DNA of 64,000 bases. It comes from JBKEAR01 sp047972425 (lineage in GTDB: Bacteria > Pseudomonadota > Alphaproteobacteria > JBKEAR01). The translations under genes and the position numbers were made by a program. A model generated the notes under the pieces. The model ran no database searches and was not told the DNA's origin. It saw only the letters and a program-made list of their open reading frames with translations. The stretch lies in NCBI GenBank assembly GCA_047972425.1, contig JBKEAR010000022.1, positions 8,988 through 72,987 of the forward strand, given 5' to 3'. Below, one piece after another: positions 18,800-28,686 of the stretch (its first letter is position 1; the number at the start of each line of letters is the position of its first letter).

Positions 18800-19810
18800 A
18801 TGACAAAAAAAATGCAACTTAACAAAATAGAATTTGGTTCGGTTATCATCGAAAAACCCATATTACTTGCCCCTATGGCAGGTGTAACGGATAGACCGAT
18901 GCGTAAAATCGTAAGAGATTACGGTGTTGGTCTATGTTATTCGGAAATGATTGCAAGTCAAGCAATGGTTCGTGCCAATGATAAAACATTAAAAATGTCG
19001 GAAGCAGCTGACGATGATGGACCACTGGCTATTCAGTTGGCAGGGAGTGACCCCAAAATTATGGCCGAGGCCGCAAAAATGAATGCGGATCGGGGGGCGT
19101 GCCTAATTGATATGAATTGTGGGTGCCCTGTTAAAAAAATTGTTAAAGGCATTGCAGGCTCGGCATTATTACAGGATATCGATTTGGCGGCACGTAATAT
19201 AGAGGCTATGGTCAAGGCTGTGGATATTCCTGTAACAATAAAAATGCGTTTAGGCTGGGATTACGAAAATATTAATGCGGATAAATTAGCCTATTTAGCC
19301 CAAGAGGCTGGGGCATCGATGGTTACAGTACATGGTCGAACACGCCAACAATTTTATAATGGTACAGCAAATTGGCAAATGATTAAAAAAGTTGTTGATG
19401 CAGTAAAAATTCCGGTTGTTGCTAATGGTGATATATTCACGCCACAAGATGCTAAAAAAGCTTTAGAAGATTCAGGAGCTGCCGGGGTAATGGTGGCCAG
19501 AGGCATATATGGTAAGCCATGGTTACCGGCTTATATCATCCATTATTTGGAGCGTGGTGAGATTTTAGAAGAGCCAGATTTAGCCCATAAATACAAATTG
19601 ATACTCGCACATTTTGAAGCAATGGTTACACATTATGGTGATGTTGCTGGTGTACGGATGTCGCGAAAACATATGGGCTGGTATTCAAAAGGATTACGGG
19701 AATCAGCCGATTTTCGCCGGCGCATCAATAAGTTAAAAGATGCAAATGAAGTGAGAGATGAGCTTCATCGGTATTTTGAGGAACAATTAAACATGCAGGC
19801 AACCCTATGA
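18800..19810 (+). CDS. dusB: tRNA-dihydrouridine synthase (DusB/NifR3)
   Basis: About 336 residues from ATG 18800 (MTKKMQLNKIEFGSV). A longer in-frame start at 18707 would overlap ispDF and add a non-homologous hydrophobic lead, so I reject it. FMN-binding and catalytic motifs are APMAGVTDRPMR, MNCGCPVKK (catalytic Cys), TIKMRLGWD, VHGRTRQQFY, NGDIF and GVMVARG. It reduces uridines in the tRNA D-loop. As nifR3 it heads the ntr operon in rhizobia, and here its stop overlaps the ntrB start (ATGA), indicating translational coupling. Confidence 0.94.
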   Translation: MTKKMQLNKIEFGSVIIEKPILLAPMAGVTDRPMRKIVRDYGVGLCYSEMIASQAMVRANDKTLKMSEAADDDGPLAIQLAGSDPKIMAEAAKMNADRGACLIDMNCGCPVKKIVKGIAGSALLQDIDLAARNIEAMVKAVDIPVTIKMRLGWDYENINADKLAYLAQEAGASMVTVHGRTRQQFYNGTANWQMIKKVVDAVKIPVVANGDIFTPQDAKKALEDSGAAGVMVARGIYGKPWLPAYIIHYLERGEILEEPDLAHKYKLILAHFEAMVTHYGDVAGVRMSRKHMGWYSKGLRESADFRRRINKLKDANEVRDELHRYFEEQLNMQATL

Positions 19811-20934
19811 CAATAAAAACAAAAGCTTGGTTAGAATCTGCCCTTTCTTCAGAGGATACGTTAGATGCGTTATCCGATGCTATTTTGATTGTTGGTCCTC
19901 ATGGAACGATAAGATGGGCCAATGTTGCTTCCGAAGGTCTGTTTCGGCTAAGCCGTGCCCGATTGTTAAATACTAAGTTGGTTGATTTACTTAATGAGGA
20001 TCACCCAATTATAGCATTGTTACAACGCCATATTACTGAGGAAACAACAACAATGGCGCGGGATATTCAGCTGCATCCTAAACATACGCAATCGAGCCAT
20101 TTGCTTGATGTTCAAATAATGCCCTTGCGTGGTGATGATTTGCAAACAAGGTATATTCTGACTTTACGCGAAAAAAATATTAATGTTATTCGTACTTGGG
20201 ACGAAAATGTAAAAGGTGAAAATCAGATAGAGCTTATGGCCTCTGTTTTAAGCCATGAAATTCGTAATCCTTTAGCCGGTATTCGCGGTGCCGCACAGCT
20301 TTTAAGTAAAAATTTAAATGATGATGATAAGCCTTTGGCAGACATTATTATTGAGGAAGTGGATCGGATTAATCGTTTTATTGAGCAGTTACAAGAGGCT
20401 GATTTTAATAAAAATGAATTTGCCCCGATAAATATTCACAAATCATTAAATGTTGCCATTCGTAATTTACGTTCGCTCTTTGGGGATCAGTTTTATATTG
20501 CCGAGGATTTTGACCCATCATTACCCGAAGTTTACGGACATGAAGATAGTTTGATACGTATGTTCATTAACATTGCCCGCAATGCAGTAGAAGCCTTACC
20601 AGAAAAAAATGGGCGTATTACTTTTAGGACCTATTGGAACCCCGGTGTTCGTTTTCGGCAAAACTCACAGTTAGCCAATAGTACTTTACCACTTGTGGTC
20701 GAAATTGAAGATAATGGCATAGGTATTGCCAAAGAAATGCAAACGCGGATTTTTGATCCATTTGTCACAAGCAAAAAGAATGGAAGTGGCTTAGGTTTGG
20801 CACTTTCATCAAAAATTATGAGTGAACATCACGGTTTTATTGAATGTGATAGCAAACAAGGACGCACCCGATTTATTATGCGTTTTCCTATTTACCAACC
20901 CGGAAAAGAAGTAAGAGAAAATAATGCAACGTAA
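19807..20934 (+). CDS. ntrB: Nitrogen regulation sensor kinase NtrB
   Basis: 375 residues with no membrane segment. A PAS domain lies near 15-130 (DALSDAILIVGPHGTIRWAN). The HisKA H-box is SHEIRNPLAGIRGAAQLL, with the phospho-acceptor His near 150. The HATPase domain has NIARNAVEALP (N-box), EIEDNGIGI and GSGLGLALS. In this family NtrB phosphorylates or dephosphorylates NtrC in response to PII signals of nitrogen status. It overlaps dusB by four bases and ntrC by eleven, so the three genes are tightly coupled. No glnB or glnA is in the window. Confidence 0.96.
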   Translation: MTIKTKAWLESALSSEDTLDALSDAILIVGPHGTIRWANVASEGLFRLSRARLLNTKLVDLLNEDHPIIALLQRHITEETTTMARDIQLHPKHTQSSHLLDVQIMPLRGDDLQTRYILTLREKNINVIRTWDENVKGENQIELMASVLSHEIRNPLAGIRGAAQLLSKNLNDDDKPLADIIIEEVDRINRFIEQLQEADFNKNEFAPINIHKSLNVAIRNLRSLFGDQFYIAEDFDPSLPEVYGHEDSLIRMFINIARNAVEALPEKNGRITFRTYWNPGVRFRQNSQLANSTLPLVVEIEDNGIGIAKEMQTRIFDPFVTSKKNGSGLGLALSSKIMSEHHGFIECDSKQGRTRFIMRFPIYQPGKEVRENNAT

Positions 20935-22381
20935 AGCCAATATTATCATTGCCGATGACGATAGTGCTATTCGGACTGTCATAGCAAGAGCCTTAGTCCA
21001 AGAAGGATATAAGGTCGATACCGTATCTACTGCAGCTATGTTATGGCAAAAGGCCATGCGTGGAGAAGGTGATGCTATTGTGACCGATGTTGTTTTGCCC
21101 GATGGTGATGGTATCGATATTTTATCGCGTATCCATCGGCATCGTCCGGAGGTTCCGGTGATTGTTATTTCGGGGGAATCGACATTGCAAACAGCGGTTC
21201 GGGCAACGGATGAGGGTGCATTTGAATATATCCCAAAGCCATTTGACCTTAATGATATTATTGATGCCGTTAATCGGGCAATGGAAATAGAAGAAATTGA
21301 AGTTTCGGAAATGCCTGTGAGTAAAAAAGAGAAATCTCCTAAACTCATTGGGCGCTCTAAAGCGATGCAAGATGTTTATCGTACTATTGCGCGGGTTGCA
21401 CGAACAAATCTCTCTGTATTAATCACGGGTGAATCGGGTACAGGTAAGGAACTTGTTGCGCAATCTTTACATGAATATGGCCCAAGGGTCGAAAATCCAT
21501 TTATTGCCGTAAATATGGCGGCAATTCCTCATGATTTAATCGAAAGTGAGCTTTTTGGCCATACTAAAGGGGCTTTTACTGGGGCAACAAGCTCTTCACA
21601 AGGTCGGTTTTCCCAAGCGCAGCATGGTACATTATTTCTAGATGAAATCGGCGATATGCCGCTCAATGCCCAAACTCGATTATTGCGGGTTTTGCAAGAG
21701 GGAGAATTTCGTCCCATTGGTGCAGCCAATACAGTAAAAACCGATGTGCGTATTGTTGCGGCAACCCATCGTAATTTAAATGACTTGGTGCGCCAAGGAT
21801 TGTTTAGGGAAGATTTACTTTATCGCCTTAATGTTATTCCGCTTCATATTCCGCCTTTGCGGGATAGGCCAGAGGATATTAAAGAATTGACCCATCATTT
21901 TTTAGAACAAGCAGGCCATGATGGTTTACCCGTAAAAATTATCAATGAAGATGCTTTGGAGCTATTAACACGTTATCATTGGCCGGGGAATGTAAGAGAG
22001 CTAGAAAATATGGTGCGCCGTATTGCTGCTTTACATCCGGATCCGATTATTAATACCCATACAGTTCAAGAAGCTTTTGGGCAAAAAATGGGTGAGATGA
22101 TAAATGATGCTCGCGGAAACCAACCATTATCGCAAATTAAAGAAAATTTATCCGAGGCGGTGGATCGTATACTTTCGGGTTGGTTTGATGCTCATGGTAA
22201 TCAACCGATGACCCCCGGTTTATATGGTCGTGTATTGCGCGAGATTGAGAAACCACTTTTACGGTTAACTTTAGAATATACAAAAGGGAACCAAAGTGAG
22301 GCTTCGGAAATTTTGGGTATTAACCGCAATACTTTAAGAAAAAAACTTAAAGAACTCGATTTAAATGCTAAAGGGCAGTAA
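20924..22381 (+). CDS. ntrC: Sigma-54-dependent nitrogen response regulator NtrC
   Basis: 485 residues. The receiver domain has the phospho-acceptor near D55 (IVTDVVLPDGDG). The AAA+ domain has Walker A GESGTGKE, an intact GAFTGA loop near 216-221 that contacts sigma-54, and Walker B GTLFLDEIGD. The C-terminal Fis-type helix-turn-helix is NQSEASEILGINRNTLRKKL. NtrC activates nitrogen-scavenging promoters with sigma-54. The start lies inside the ntrB end, and the ntrY start follows the stop by four bases. Confidence 0.97.
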   Translation: MQRKANIIIADDDSAIRTVIARALVQEGYKVDTVSTAAMLWQKAMRGEGDAIVTDVVLPDGDGIDILSRIHRHRPEVPVIVISGESTLQTAVRATDEGAFEYIPKPFDLNDIIDAVNRAMEIEEIEVSEMPVSKKEKSPKLIGRSKAMQDVYRTIARVARTNLSVLITGESGTGKELVAQSLHEYGPRVENPFIAVNMAAIPHDLIESELFGHTKGAFTGATSSSQGRFSQAQHGTLFLDEIGDMPLNAQTRLLRVLQEGEFRPIGAANTVKTDVRIVAATHRNLNDLVRQGLFREDLLYRLNVIPLHIPPLRDRPEDIKELTHHFLEQAGHDGLPVKIINEDALELLTRYHWPGNVRELENMVRRIAALHPDPIINTHTVQEAFGQKMGEMINDARGNQPLSQIKENLSEAVDRILSGWFDAHGNQPMTPGLYGRVLREIEKPLLRLTLEYTKGNQSEASEILGINRNTLRKKLKELDLNAKGQ

Positions 22382-22385
22382 TAGC

Positions 22386-24596
22386 ATGAATATTTTAAAA
22401 AAGCTTGCTCTTAATCGACCAACACGTATTTTAGCACTTTGCTTAGGTGTTATGATTGCCTTAACAACCTATGCGACTTTAAGAGAATTTTCGAGCTTTG
22501 ATCTCAATAATATTGCCTCGCGCCATTCCTATTTAATGCGCCTTTTATTCATCGATATTGGGCTAATATTTATTTTGGCCTGCATCATATTTTATCGGCT
22601 CTGGCAAATATATTTAAATATGAAGAAAAAACAGCCGGGTTTTATTATTCGTTATAAATTAACCATGCTTTTTGGCGTTTTAGCTGCATTACCTGCTGTT
22701 GCTATTGCTATATTAGCCGGCATATATATTCATACCAGTTTACAGGGGTGGTTTAATGAGCGCATATCAACGGCCATTAACGAATCTTCGGCTGTTGCAC
22801 AAGCTTATTTAGAAGAACATCAACGCACAATTTTAGGTGATGCAGCCTCATTATCACAAACGATGGAGGCTCAATTAGAGCGAAGTTATCAGCGCCGGCG
22901 CTCAACTTTTATGAATGCAAGTGAAATCAAAAATGCGATTGCAAATGATATTAATTTGGCATTATCTAATCAATCGGCAGATAAAAAAATTACCGAGGCT
23001 GTTGTTGTTGATGATTCTGGCGATGTGATATTTCGTTCTTTTCAGACGTTAATTTTTGGACGTATTGATATACCCGAAGATATTTTTTTAAAAGCCGACC
23101 AAGGTCAGTCGATTATTTTAGATAATCGGGCAAATGAGCGCCGTGTTCGGGCTTTAATAAAATTACCAAACTCTATTGATACATTACTGGAGCGTAAAAG
23201 CTACTTACTCATTGGTCGCCCAATTGATGCCGAGGTGCTTAACCATGTTACCAATACGCAATCGGCAACAGCAGAATATAATTTACTTGAAAATCAAAGG
23301 GTTAGAACACAAAATATTTTAATTTTATTATATGCGATTATTGCATCTATCTTTTTATTGGCTTCATTATGGTTTGGTATGTTGATTGCAGGGCGAATTT
23401 CGCGCCCGATTATTGCTCTTATTCAGGCTTCTCGCGCCGTATCGGCAGGGGATTTAGATGCACAAGTGGTTGTTCGTGATACAAAAGATGAAATTAAACT
23501 TTTAGGCGATAGCTTTAATGATATGACCGCCCAATTAAAAAGCCAGCAACTGAGTTTATTAACCACCAATGCAGAGCTAGAAGAAAGGCGGCAGTTTATT
23601 GAGACGGTTTTAACAGGGGTTTCGGCGGGTGTTATTTCAACTGATGAAAATAATAATATTACCTTAGTAAATCCACAGGCTGAAGAACTTTTGGATATTA
23701 AAGAACAAGATGCAAGAGGGCAAAATCTTTATACTCTAATTCCTGAATTTTCACTTTTATCAAATATGCAAGGAACAACCGAAATTACGGTGAGTCGCAA
23801 AAATCAAACGCGAATATTACAATGCCAAATTACGGTGGAAGATGTTAATAATGTAATTACCGGGTATATTATTACATTTGATGACATCACCAGTTTACAA
23901 GCAGCGGAGAGAAAAGCTGCATGGTCTGGGGTTGCCCGCCGAATTGCCCATGAAATTAAAAATCCTTTAACGCCCATCCAGCTTTCGGCCGAGCGTTTAC
24001 AACGACGTTATACCAAAATAATTGATCCGGATGATGAAGTTTTTGAACTTTGTCTTAAAACAATAATTCGCCAAGTGGATCAGATTGGCCGTTTGGTTCA
24101 AGAATTCTCATCATTTGCCCGTTTACCTGAGCCTTTGTTGAAACAACAAAATATTAATATGATTATTAAAGGAATTTTTGAGCTTGAAAAACAACGGGAT
24201 CATTTGGTGGATATGCAACTTAATTTGCCAAGTAATGATATTACTGGAAATATTGATGAAGGGCTTATAACACAAGCATTAACAAATTTATTGAAAAATG
24301 CATCAGAAGCAGCTCTTTCAAATAACCCTAATGGACAAGCAAAAGTATATATTTATCTTGATGACATACAATCGGATAATTTTTTTGATATTATCATCGA
24401 AGATAACGGTGCGGGGTTTCCCGAAAACGACCGTAACCGTGTGCTTGAACCATATGTTACCACCAAAAAAGAAGGGACGGGATTAGGGTTAGCAATTGTA
24501 CAAAAAATTATTAATGACCATGGTGGTGAACTCTTATTAGATGATAGTAAAAAATTAAAAGGCGCAAAGGTTATATTGCGTTTTCCAAAAAACTGA
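22386..24596 (+). CDS. ntrY: Membrane sensor kinase NtrY
   Basis: About 736 residues from ATG 22386, preceded by AAAGGGCAG; an in-frame ATG at 22365 inside ntrC has no ribosome site. Membrane segments lie near 13-32, 50-70 and 90-112 and again near 320-345, with a periplasmic sensor region between. A HAMP domain follows (AGRISRPIIALIQASRAVSAGD), then a PAS domain (GVSAGVISTDENNNITLVN). The H-box is ARRIAHEIKNPLTPIQLSAERLQRRY, and the HATPase has NLLKNASEAA and GTGLGLAIV. In alphaproteobacteria NtrYX responds to nitrogen, redox or oxygen and affects the cell envelope. The signal here is unknown. Confidence 0.95.
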   Translation: MNILKKLALNRPTRILALCLGVMIALTTYATLREFSSFDLNNIASRHSYLMRLLFIDIGLIFILACIIFYRLWQIYLNMKKKQPGFIIRYKLTMLFGVLAALPAVAIAILAGIYIHTSLQGWFNERISTAINESSAVAQAYLEEHQRTILGDAASLSQTMEAQLERSYQRRRSTFMNASEIKNAIANDINLALSNQSADKKITEAVVVDDSGDVIFRSFQTLIFGRIDIPEDIFLKADQGQSIILDNRANERRVRALIKLPNSIDTLLERKSYLLIGRPIDAEVLNHVTNTQSATAEYNLLENQRVRTQNILILLYAIIASIFLLASLWFGMLIAGRISRPIIALIQASRAVSAGDLDAQVVVRDTKDEIKLLGDSFNDMTAQLKSQQLSLLTTNAELEERRQFIETVLTGVSAGVISTDENNNITLVNPQAEELLDIKEQDARGQNLYTLIPEFSLLSNMQGTTEITVSRKNQTRILQCQITVEDVNNVITGYIITFDDITSLQAAERKAAWSGVARRIAHEIKNPLTPIQLSAERLQRRYTKIIDPDDEVFELCLKTIIRQVDQIGRLVQEFSSFARLPEPLLKQQNINMIIKGIFELEKQRDHLVDMQLNLPSNDITGNIDEGLITQALTNLLKNASEAALSNNPNGQAKVYIYLDDIQSDNFFDIIIEDNGAGFPENDRNRVLEPYVTTKKEGTGLGLAIVQKIINDHGGELLLDDSKKLKGAKVILRFPKN

Positions 24597-24638
24597 ATAA
24601 AATAATAGAATAAAACACAATAAATCGAGAGAGGCTCA

Positions 24639-26039
24639 ATGGCTTTAGAAATTCTTATAGTTGATGACGAAGACGATATTCGTTTTTTAACTGCAGGTAT
24701 ATTAGAAGATGAAGGTTATGAAACAAGAGAGGCAGCCAATGACAAGGCGGCTCTTGATGCTATAAATTATCGCCAGCCTCATTTAGTTTTATTAGATATT
24801 TGGCTAGAAGGCAGCCGTTTAGATGGTTTGGGTATTTTAGATGCTATTAAAAAAGATAATCCTGATTTACCCATTTTGATGATGTCTGGCCATGGGAATA
24901 TTGAAACAGCGGTTGATGCGATTAAAAGGGGTGCTTACGACTTTATTGAAAAGCCGTTTAAATCAGACCGATTACTTCTTTTGGTGGATAGAGCATTGGA
25001 AAACGCAAGATTAAAGCGTGAAAACAAGGAATTAAAAAAGCAAAATGCATTTACCAGTGAACTTATTGGTGATTCGTTAAAAATGCGCCAACTTAAAAGC
25101 CTTATTCAGAAAATTTCTCCCACGAATAGCCGCATATTGATTAAAGGGCCCGCAGGCTCGGGTAAAGAGATTGTAGCGCGCTCTATTCATGAAGCCTCGT
25201 TGAATACCGAAGGTTCATTTGTTATTGCAAGCTGTGCAAATATGGTACCCGAAACATTAGAAGAAGAATTATTTGGTATTGAAGGCGATGATAATCATCC
25301 GGCAAAAATTGGCTTGTTAGAGCAAGCTCATAAGGGAACTTTATTGCTTGATGAAGTAGGGGATATGCCCTTAGAAACACAGGCAAAAATCACACGATTA
25401 TTGCAAGACCAAACTTTTTATCGCATTAATGGAACGCGCCCAGTTTCGGTAAATGTTCGGATTATGGCTTCAACAACCCAAGACCTAGCAGAAAAAATAA
25501 CACAAAATAAATTTCGGGAAGATTTATATTATCGATTAAATGTTGTACCAATTGAAATTGCACCTTTGAAAGATAGGCGTGATGATGTAATTAAACTTGC
25601 CGATTATTTCTTAGCGATGATTACAAGTAACTTATCAAGTGCAATTACTGGTTTTTCAGATGATGCCAAAACAATATTACAAAGTTGGGATTGGCCGGGA
25701 AATGTACGAGAACTTAAAAATTTAATTGAGCGTGTTGTTATTATGGCAACAGATAATGACAATAATGAAATTACAGCCGAAGTGTTGCCCGAGGAGATTA
25801 AAAATAGTGATCGGATAAAGTCTGTTGGTGAAACCTATCAGGAACTCATAACAAAACCGTTAAGAGAAGCCAGAGAAGAGTTTGAAAGACGATATTTAGA
25901 AACTCAGCTTATTCGGTTTAATTATAATATTTCGAGGACAGCGAGTTTTATTGGCATGGAGCGCTCTGCATTGCATCGGAAAATAAAAATGCTTGGCTTA
26001 ACAAGTGAAGATAAAACCAACGATGATGATAATGAATAG
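24639..26039 (+). CDS. ntrX: Response regulator NtrX
   Basis: 466 residues. The receiver domain has the phospho-acceptor near D53 (LVLLDIWLEG), followed by an AAA+ domain and a C-terminal Fis-type helix-turn-helix (FNYNISRTASFIGMERSALHRKI). Walker A reads KGPAGSGKE and Walker B GTLLLDEVGD. The sigma-54-contacting GAFTGA loop is missing; the region reads LFGIEGDDNHPAKIGLLEQA. This matches other alphaproteobacterial NtrX proteins and implies control of sigma-70-type promoters rather than sigma-54 activation. GAGAGAGG gives a good ribosome site. It is cotranscribed with ntrY and probably trkA. Confidence 0.95.
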   Translation: MALEILIVDDEDDIRFLTAGILEDEGYETREAANDKAALDAINYRQPHLVLLDIWLEGSRLDGLGILDAIKKDNPDLPILMMSGHGNIETAVDAIKRGAYDFIEKPFKSDRLLLLVDRALENARLKRENKELKKQNAFTSELIGDSLKMRQLKSLIQKISPTNSRILIKGPAGSGKEIVARSIHEASLNTEGSFVIASCANMVPETLEEELFGIEGDDNHPAKIGLLEQAHKGTLLLDEVGDMPLETQAKITRLLQDQTFYRINGTRPVSVNVRIMASTTQDLAEKITQNKFREDLYYRLNVVPIEIAPLKDRRDDVIKLADYFLAMITSNLSSAITGFSDDAKTILQSWDWPGNVRELKNLIERVVIMATDNDNNEITAEVLPEEIKNSDRIKSVGETYQELITKPLREAREEFERRYLETQLIRFNYNISRTASFIGMERSALHRKIKMLGLTSEDKTNDDDNE

Positions 26040-26052
26040 AGGATAAAAATAT

Positions 26053-27441
26053 ATGAAAGTTATTATTGGTGGTGCAGGGGAAGTTGGATCTTCAATTGCG
26101 CGTTATTTGGCAGAAGAAGATAATGAAGTAACAATCATTGATCAAGATCCGCAACTTGTAGCAAGCATATCGGGCTCAACAGATATAAGAGCTGTAAGAG
26201 GGCATGCAGCGCTTCCTGAAACATTAGAGAATGTTGGTGTAAAAGATGCCGATATCGTCATTGCAGTTACACCATCGGATGAAGTAAATATGGTCATTTG
26301 TCAAATGGCGCACTCGTTATTTAATGTTCCGGTTAAAATTGCCCGTATTCGTGAGCAAGGATATTTGGATCAGCGATGGTCGGATATTTTTCGATCTGAC
26401 CATATGCCGATTAATCATGTAATTTCTCCTGAAACTGAGGTTGCCCATGCGTTTGTTGAGCGGCTTCGGGTTCCGGGCGCAGGTGATGTATTTTCTTTAG
26501 CAAGAGGGAAAGCACAATTAATCAATTTAAGACTAACAAATACATGTCCTGTTTTAAAAACACCGTTAAAGGAAATTAGTCAGCTTTTCCCTGATCTTAA
26601 TGTAACAATCATGGCTATTTTACGTGAAAATCAGCTAATTGTCCCTAAAACGGGGCAAGAAGAGCTATTGGTTGGGGATCAAATTTATTTTGCGGTTGAG
26701 ACTATTCAGCTTAATCGGGCACTCTCAGCTTTTGGTTATGAAAATGAGGAAACTCCGCGTATTTTAATAGTTGGTGGGGGCAAAGTTGGGTTGCGATTAG
26801 CTCAAAATCTTGCAAATGATATTCAACATAAAGTTCAAGTGAATATTATTGAATATGATAAAAAACGGGCTGTTGAAATTGCATCGGAAGTTAAAGGTAC
26901 ATCTATTCGCGTTTATAACGGAGATGCGCTCGATTCGGAAATCCTCAAAGAAGCTTCAGCAGAAAATAGCCAAGCCATTGTTTGTGTTACCAATGATGAT
27001 GAAACCAATGCCTTAGCATGTTTATTGGGTAAAAAGTTGGGTATACGTAATAATTTAGCACTGATTAATCGGGCGGGTTACGATACTTTACTAACAAATA
27101 TTGGTATCGATAGTGTTGTGATGCCACGCTCAATTACAGTAAGTTCTATTTTGCGTCATGTTCGTCATGGCCGAATAATTTCGGCACATGCCATTGCTCA
27201 TGACCAAGGTGAGGTTTTAGAGGCTTTGGCTTTAGAAACATCAAATATTGTCGGCACCCCATTAAGAGATTTGGACTTACCCAAAGAAATTATTATTGGT
27301 GCTGTTATTAGAAATGGAGCGTTTATTCGTCCCCGAGGGAGTACGGTAATTAATGCCGAAGATCACGTTATTTTATTTGCAACAAAAAAATCAATTCGTA
27401 AAGCAGAGCGCTTGTTTAGTGTAAGCCTAGAATGGTTTTAA
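26053..27441 (+). CDS. trkA: Trk potassium uptake regulatory subunit TrkA
   Basis: 462 residues made of two RCK units. The first NAD-binding Rossmann motif is VIIGGAGEVGSSIARYLAEE at the N-terminus. The second is ILIVGGGKVGLRLAQNLA near residue 237. Each is followed by a TrkA-C domain. TrkA is the cytosolic gating subunit for TrkH/TrkG potassium channels; no trkH is in this window. It lies 13 bases after ntrX and 12 bases before the aminotransferase, in the order usual for rhizobia, so it belongs to the ntr transcription unit. Confidence 0.95.
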   Translation: MKVIIGGAGEVGSSIARYLAEEDNEVTIIDQDPQLVASISGSTDIRAVRGHAALPETLENVGVKDADIVIAVTPSDEVNMVICQMAHSLFNVPVKIARIREQGYLDQRWSDIFRSDHMPINHVISPETEVAHAFVERLRVPGAGDVFSLARGKAQLINLRLTNTCPVLKTPLKEISQLFPDLNVTIMAILRENQLIVPKTGQEELLVGDQIYFAVETIQLNRALSAFGYENEETPRILIVGGGKVGLRLAQNLANDIQHKVQVNIIEYDKKRAVEIASEVKGTSIRVYNGDALDSEILKEASAENSQAIVCVTNDDETNALACLLGKKLGIRNNLALINRAGYDTLLTNIGIDSVVMPRSITVSSILRHVRHGRIISAHAIAHDQGEVLEALALETSNIVGTPLRDLDLPKEIIIGAVIRNGAFIRPRGSTVINAEDHVILFATKKSIRKAERLFSVSLEWF

Positions 27442-27453
27442 AAGGAGTTTATT

Positions 27454-28308
27454 ATGCCAAAATCACTCATTTCTTACGTTAATGGGCGTTATATTTATAA
27501 TCAGTTTGCCATGGTTCATATTGAAGATAGGGGCTATCAATTTTCAGACGGTGTTTATGAGGTTGTTTCATATATTAATGGCCAGTGGGTCGATTTAGAT
27601 TGGCATTTGGATCGTTTAGAATATTCATTGAGCGAACTAAAAATAGATATGCCAATGAGCCGTAAAGTATTAGAAATTGTTATTAATAACTTAATGAAAA
27701 AAAATAGGATAAGAAACTCTGCTTATGTTTATTTGCAAATTACCCGGGGTGTTGCACCCAGAAACCATGTTTTCCCTATTGTTTCACAACCTTCTTTGGT
27801 TATGACGGTTAAAAGATTTTATCCGCCGGCTTTAAATGATGCATATAAAGGAATAAAAGTGATTACAGGTCCAGAAATTCGGTGGGCTAGGCCAGATATT
27901 AAATCAGTTTCTCTATTACCCAATATCTTGGCCAAACAGGCAGCAAAAGAGCAGGGGGCAGATGAATACTGGTTCATCAAACAAGATGGAATTACAGAGG
28001 GCGGATCTTCAAACTCTTGGATTGTAACAAAAAATAATGAGTTAATTACGCATCCGAGTAATGGTGAGATTTTAAAAGGCATCACAAGAAACCGAATTAT
28101 AGAAATTGCAAAAGAACTTGGTTTAAACTTTGTTGAAAGAACATTTTCTTTAGAAGAAGCCTATGATGCGAAAGAAGCTTTTGTTTCTTCTTCAACAGCA
28201 CTGATAAGACCTGTTGTGCAAATTGACGATAAAAAAATTGGTCAAGGTGAAGCAGGGCCAATAACAAAAAATTTAATTGCTCAATTTTATGCTGCATTTG
28301 GATTATAA
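27454..28308 (+). CDS. dat: D-amino-acid transaminase (PLP class IV)
   Basis: 284 residues. The N-terminus (SYVNGRYI; IEDRGYQFSDGVYEVV) and the catalytic lysine segment (KSVSLLPNILAKQAAKEQGADE) are typical of D-alanine aminotransferases. The PLP-phosphate region TEGGSSNSWIV is also present. It interconverts D-alanine and D-glutamate with 2-oxo acids, supplying D-amino acids for peptidoglycan. A strong AAAGGAG site precedes the start. It sits between trkA and hfq as in Brucella and relatives. A branched-chain or aminodeoxychorismate-lyase function is less likely given the D-transaminase signature. Confidence 0.9.
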   Translation: MPKSLISYVNGRYIYNQFAMVHIEDRGYQFSDGVYEVVSYINGQWVDLDWHLDRLEYSLSELKIDMPMSRKVLEIVINNLMKKNRIRNSAYVYLQITRGVAPRNHVFPIVSQPSLVMTVKRFYPPALNDAYKGIKVITGPEIRWARPDIKSVSLLPNILAKQAAKEQGADEYWFIKQDGITEGGSSNSWIVTKNNELITHPSNGEILKGITRNRIIEIAKELGLNFVERTFSLEEAYDAKEAFVSSSTALIRPVVQIDDKKIGQGEAGPITKNLIAQFYAAFGL

Positions 28309-28403
28309 AAAAGAAAATTTGCAAGCAACCAAAAGCTTTGGTATTCTTAAAGAGTAAATAGGGAAATTGTTCCTCAATAAAAATAATAAAAAGGAGCTCA
28401 TCA

Positions 28404-28652
28404 ATGGGTGCAGAACGTAGCCAAAATGTTCAAGATGTTTTTCTTAATCAGGTTCGTAAGTCAAAAACATCAGTAACAATTTTTTTAGTTAATGGAGTCA
28501 AGCTACAAGGGATTATTACTTGGTTTGATAATTTTTCAATATTATTGCGCCGGGATGGGCATTCGCAATTGGTTTATAAACATGCGGTATCAACTATTAT
28601 GCCCAATGGGCCTGTTCAGCTTTATGATGAAGAACAAGGTGAAGATGAGTAA
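28404..28652 (+). CDS. hfq: RNA chaperone Hfq
   Basis: 82 residues, a normal alphaproteobacterial length with a short acidic tail (EEQGEDE). Sm1 motif residues are visible (QDVFLNQVRKSKTSVTIFL; GVKLQGIITWFDNF). The Sm2 motif is YKHAVSTIMP, whose KH pair contacts uridines in the proximal RNA site. Hfq hexamers pair small RNAs with mRNAs and assist RNase E-dependent decay. AAAGGAGC precedes the ATG. About 95 bases separate it from dat, enough for its own promoter, and hflX follows. Confidence 0.98.
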   Translation: MGAERSQNVQDVFLNQVRKSKTSVTIFLVNGVKLQGIITWFDNFSILLRRDGHSQLVYKHAVSTIMPNGPVQLYDEEQGEDE

Positions 28653-28686
28653 TCAATATGTATGATGATAAGGTTGTTATGCTTTA

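Noticed and set aside
24598..24638. Possible separate promoter for ntrX
   Set aside because: The 42-base gap after ntrY is AT-rich but shows no clear -35/-10 pair; cotranscription is simpler.
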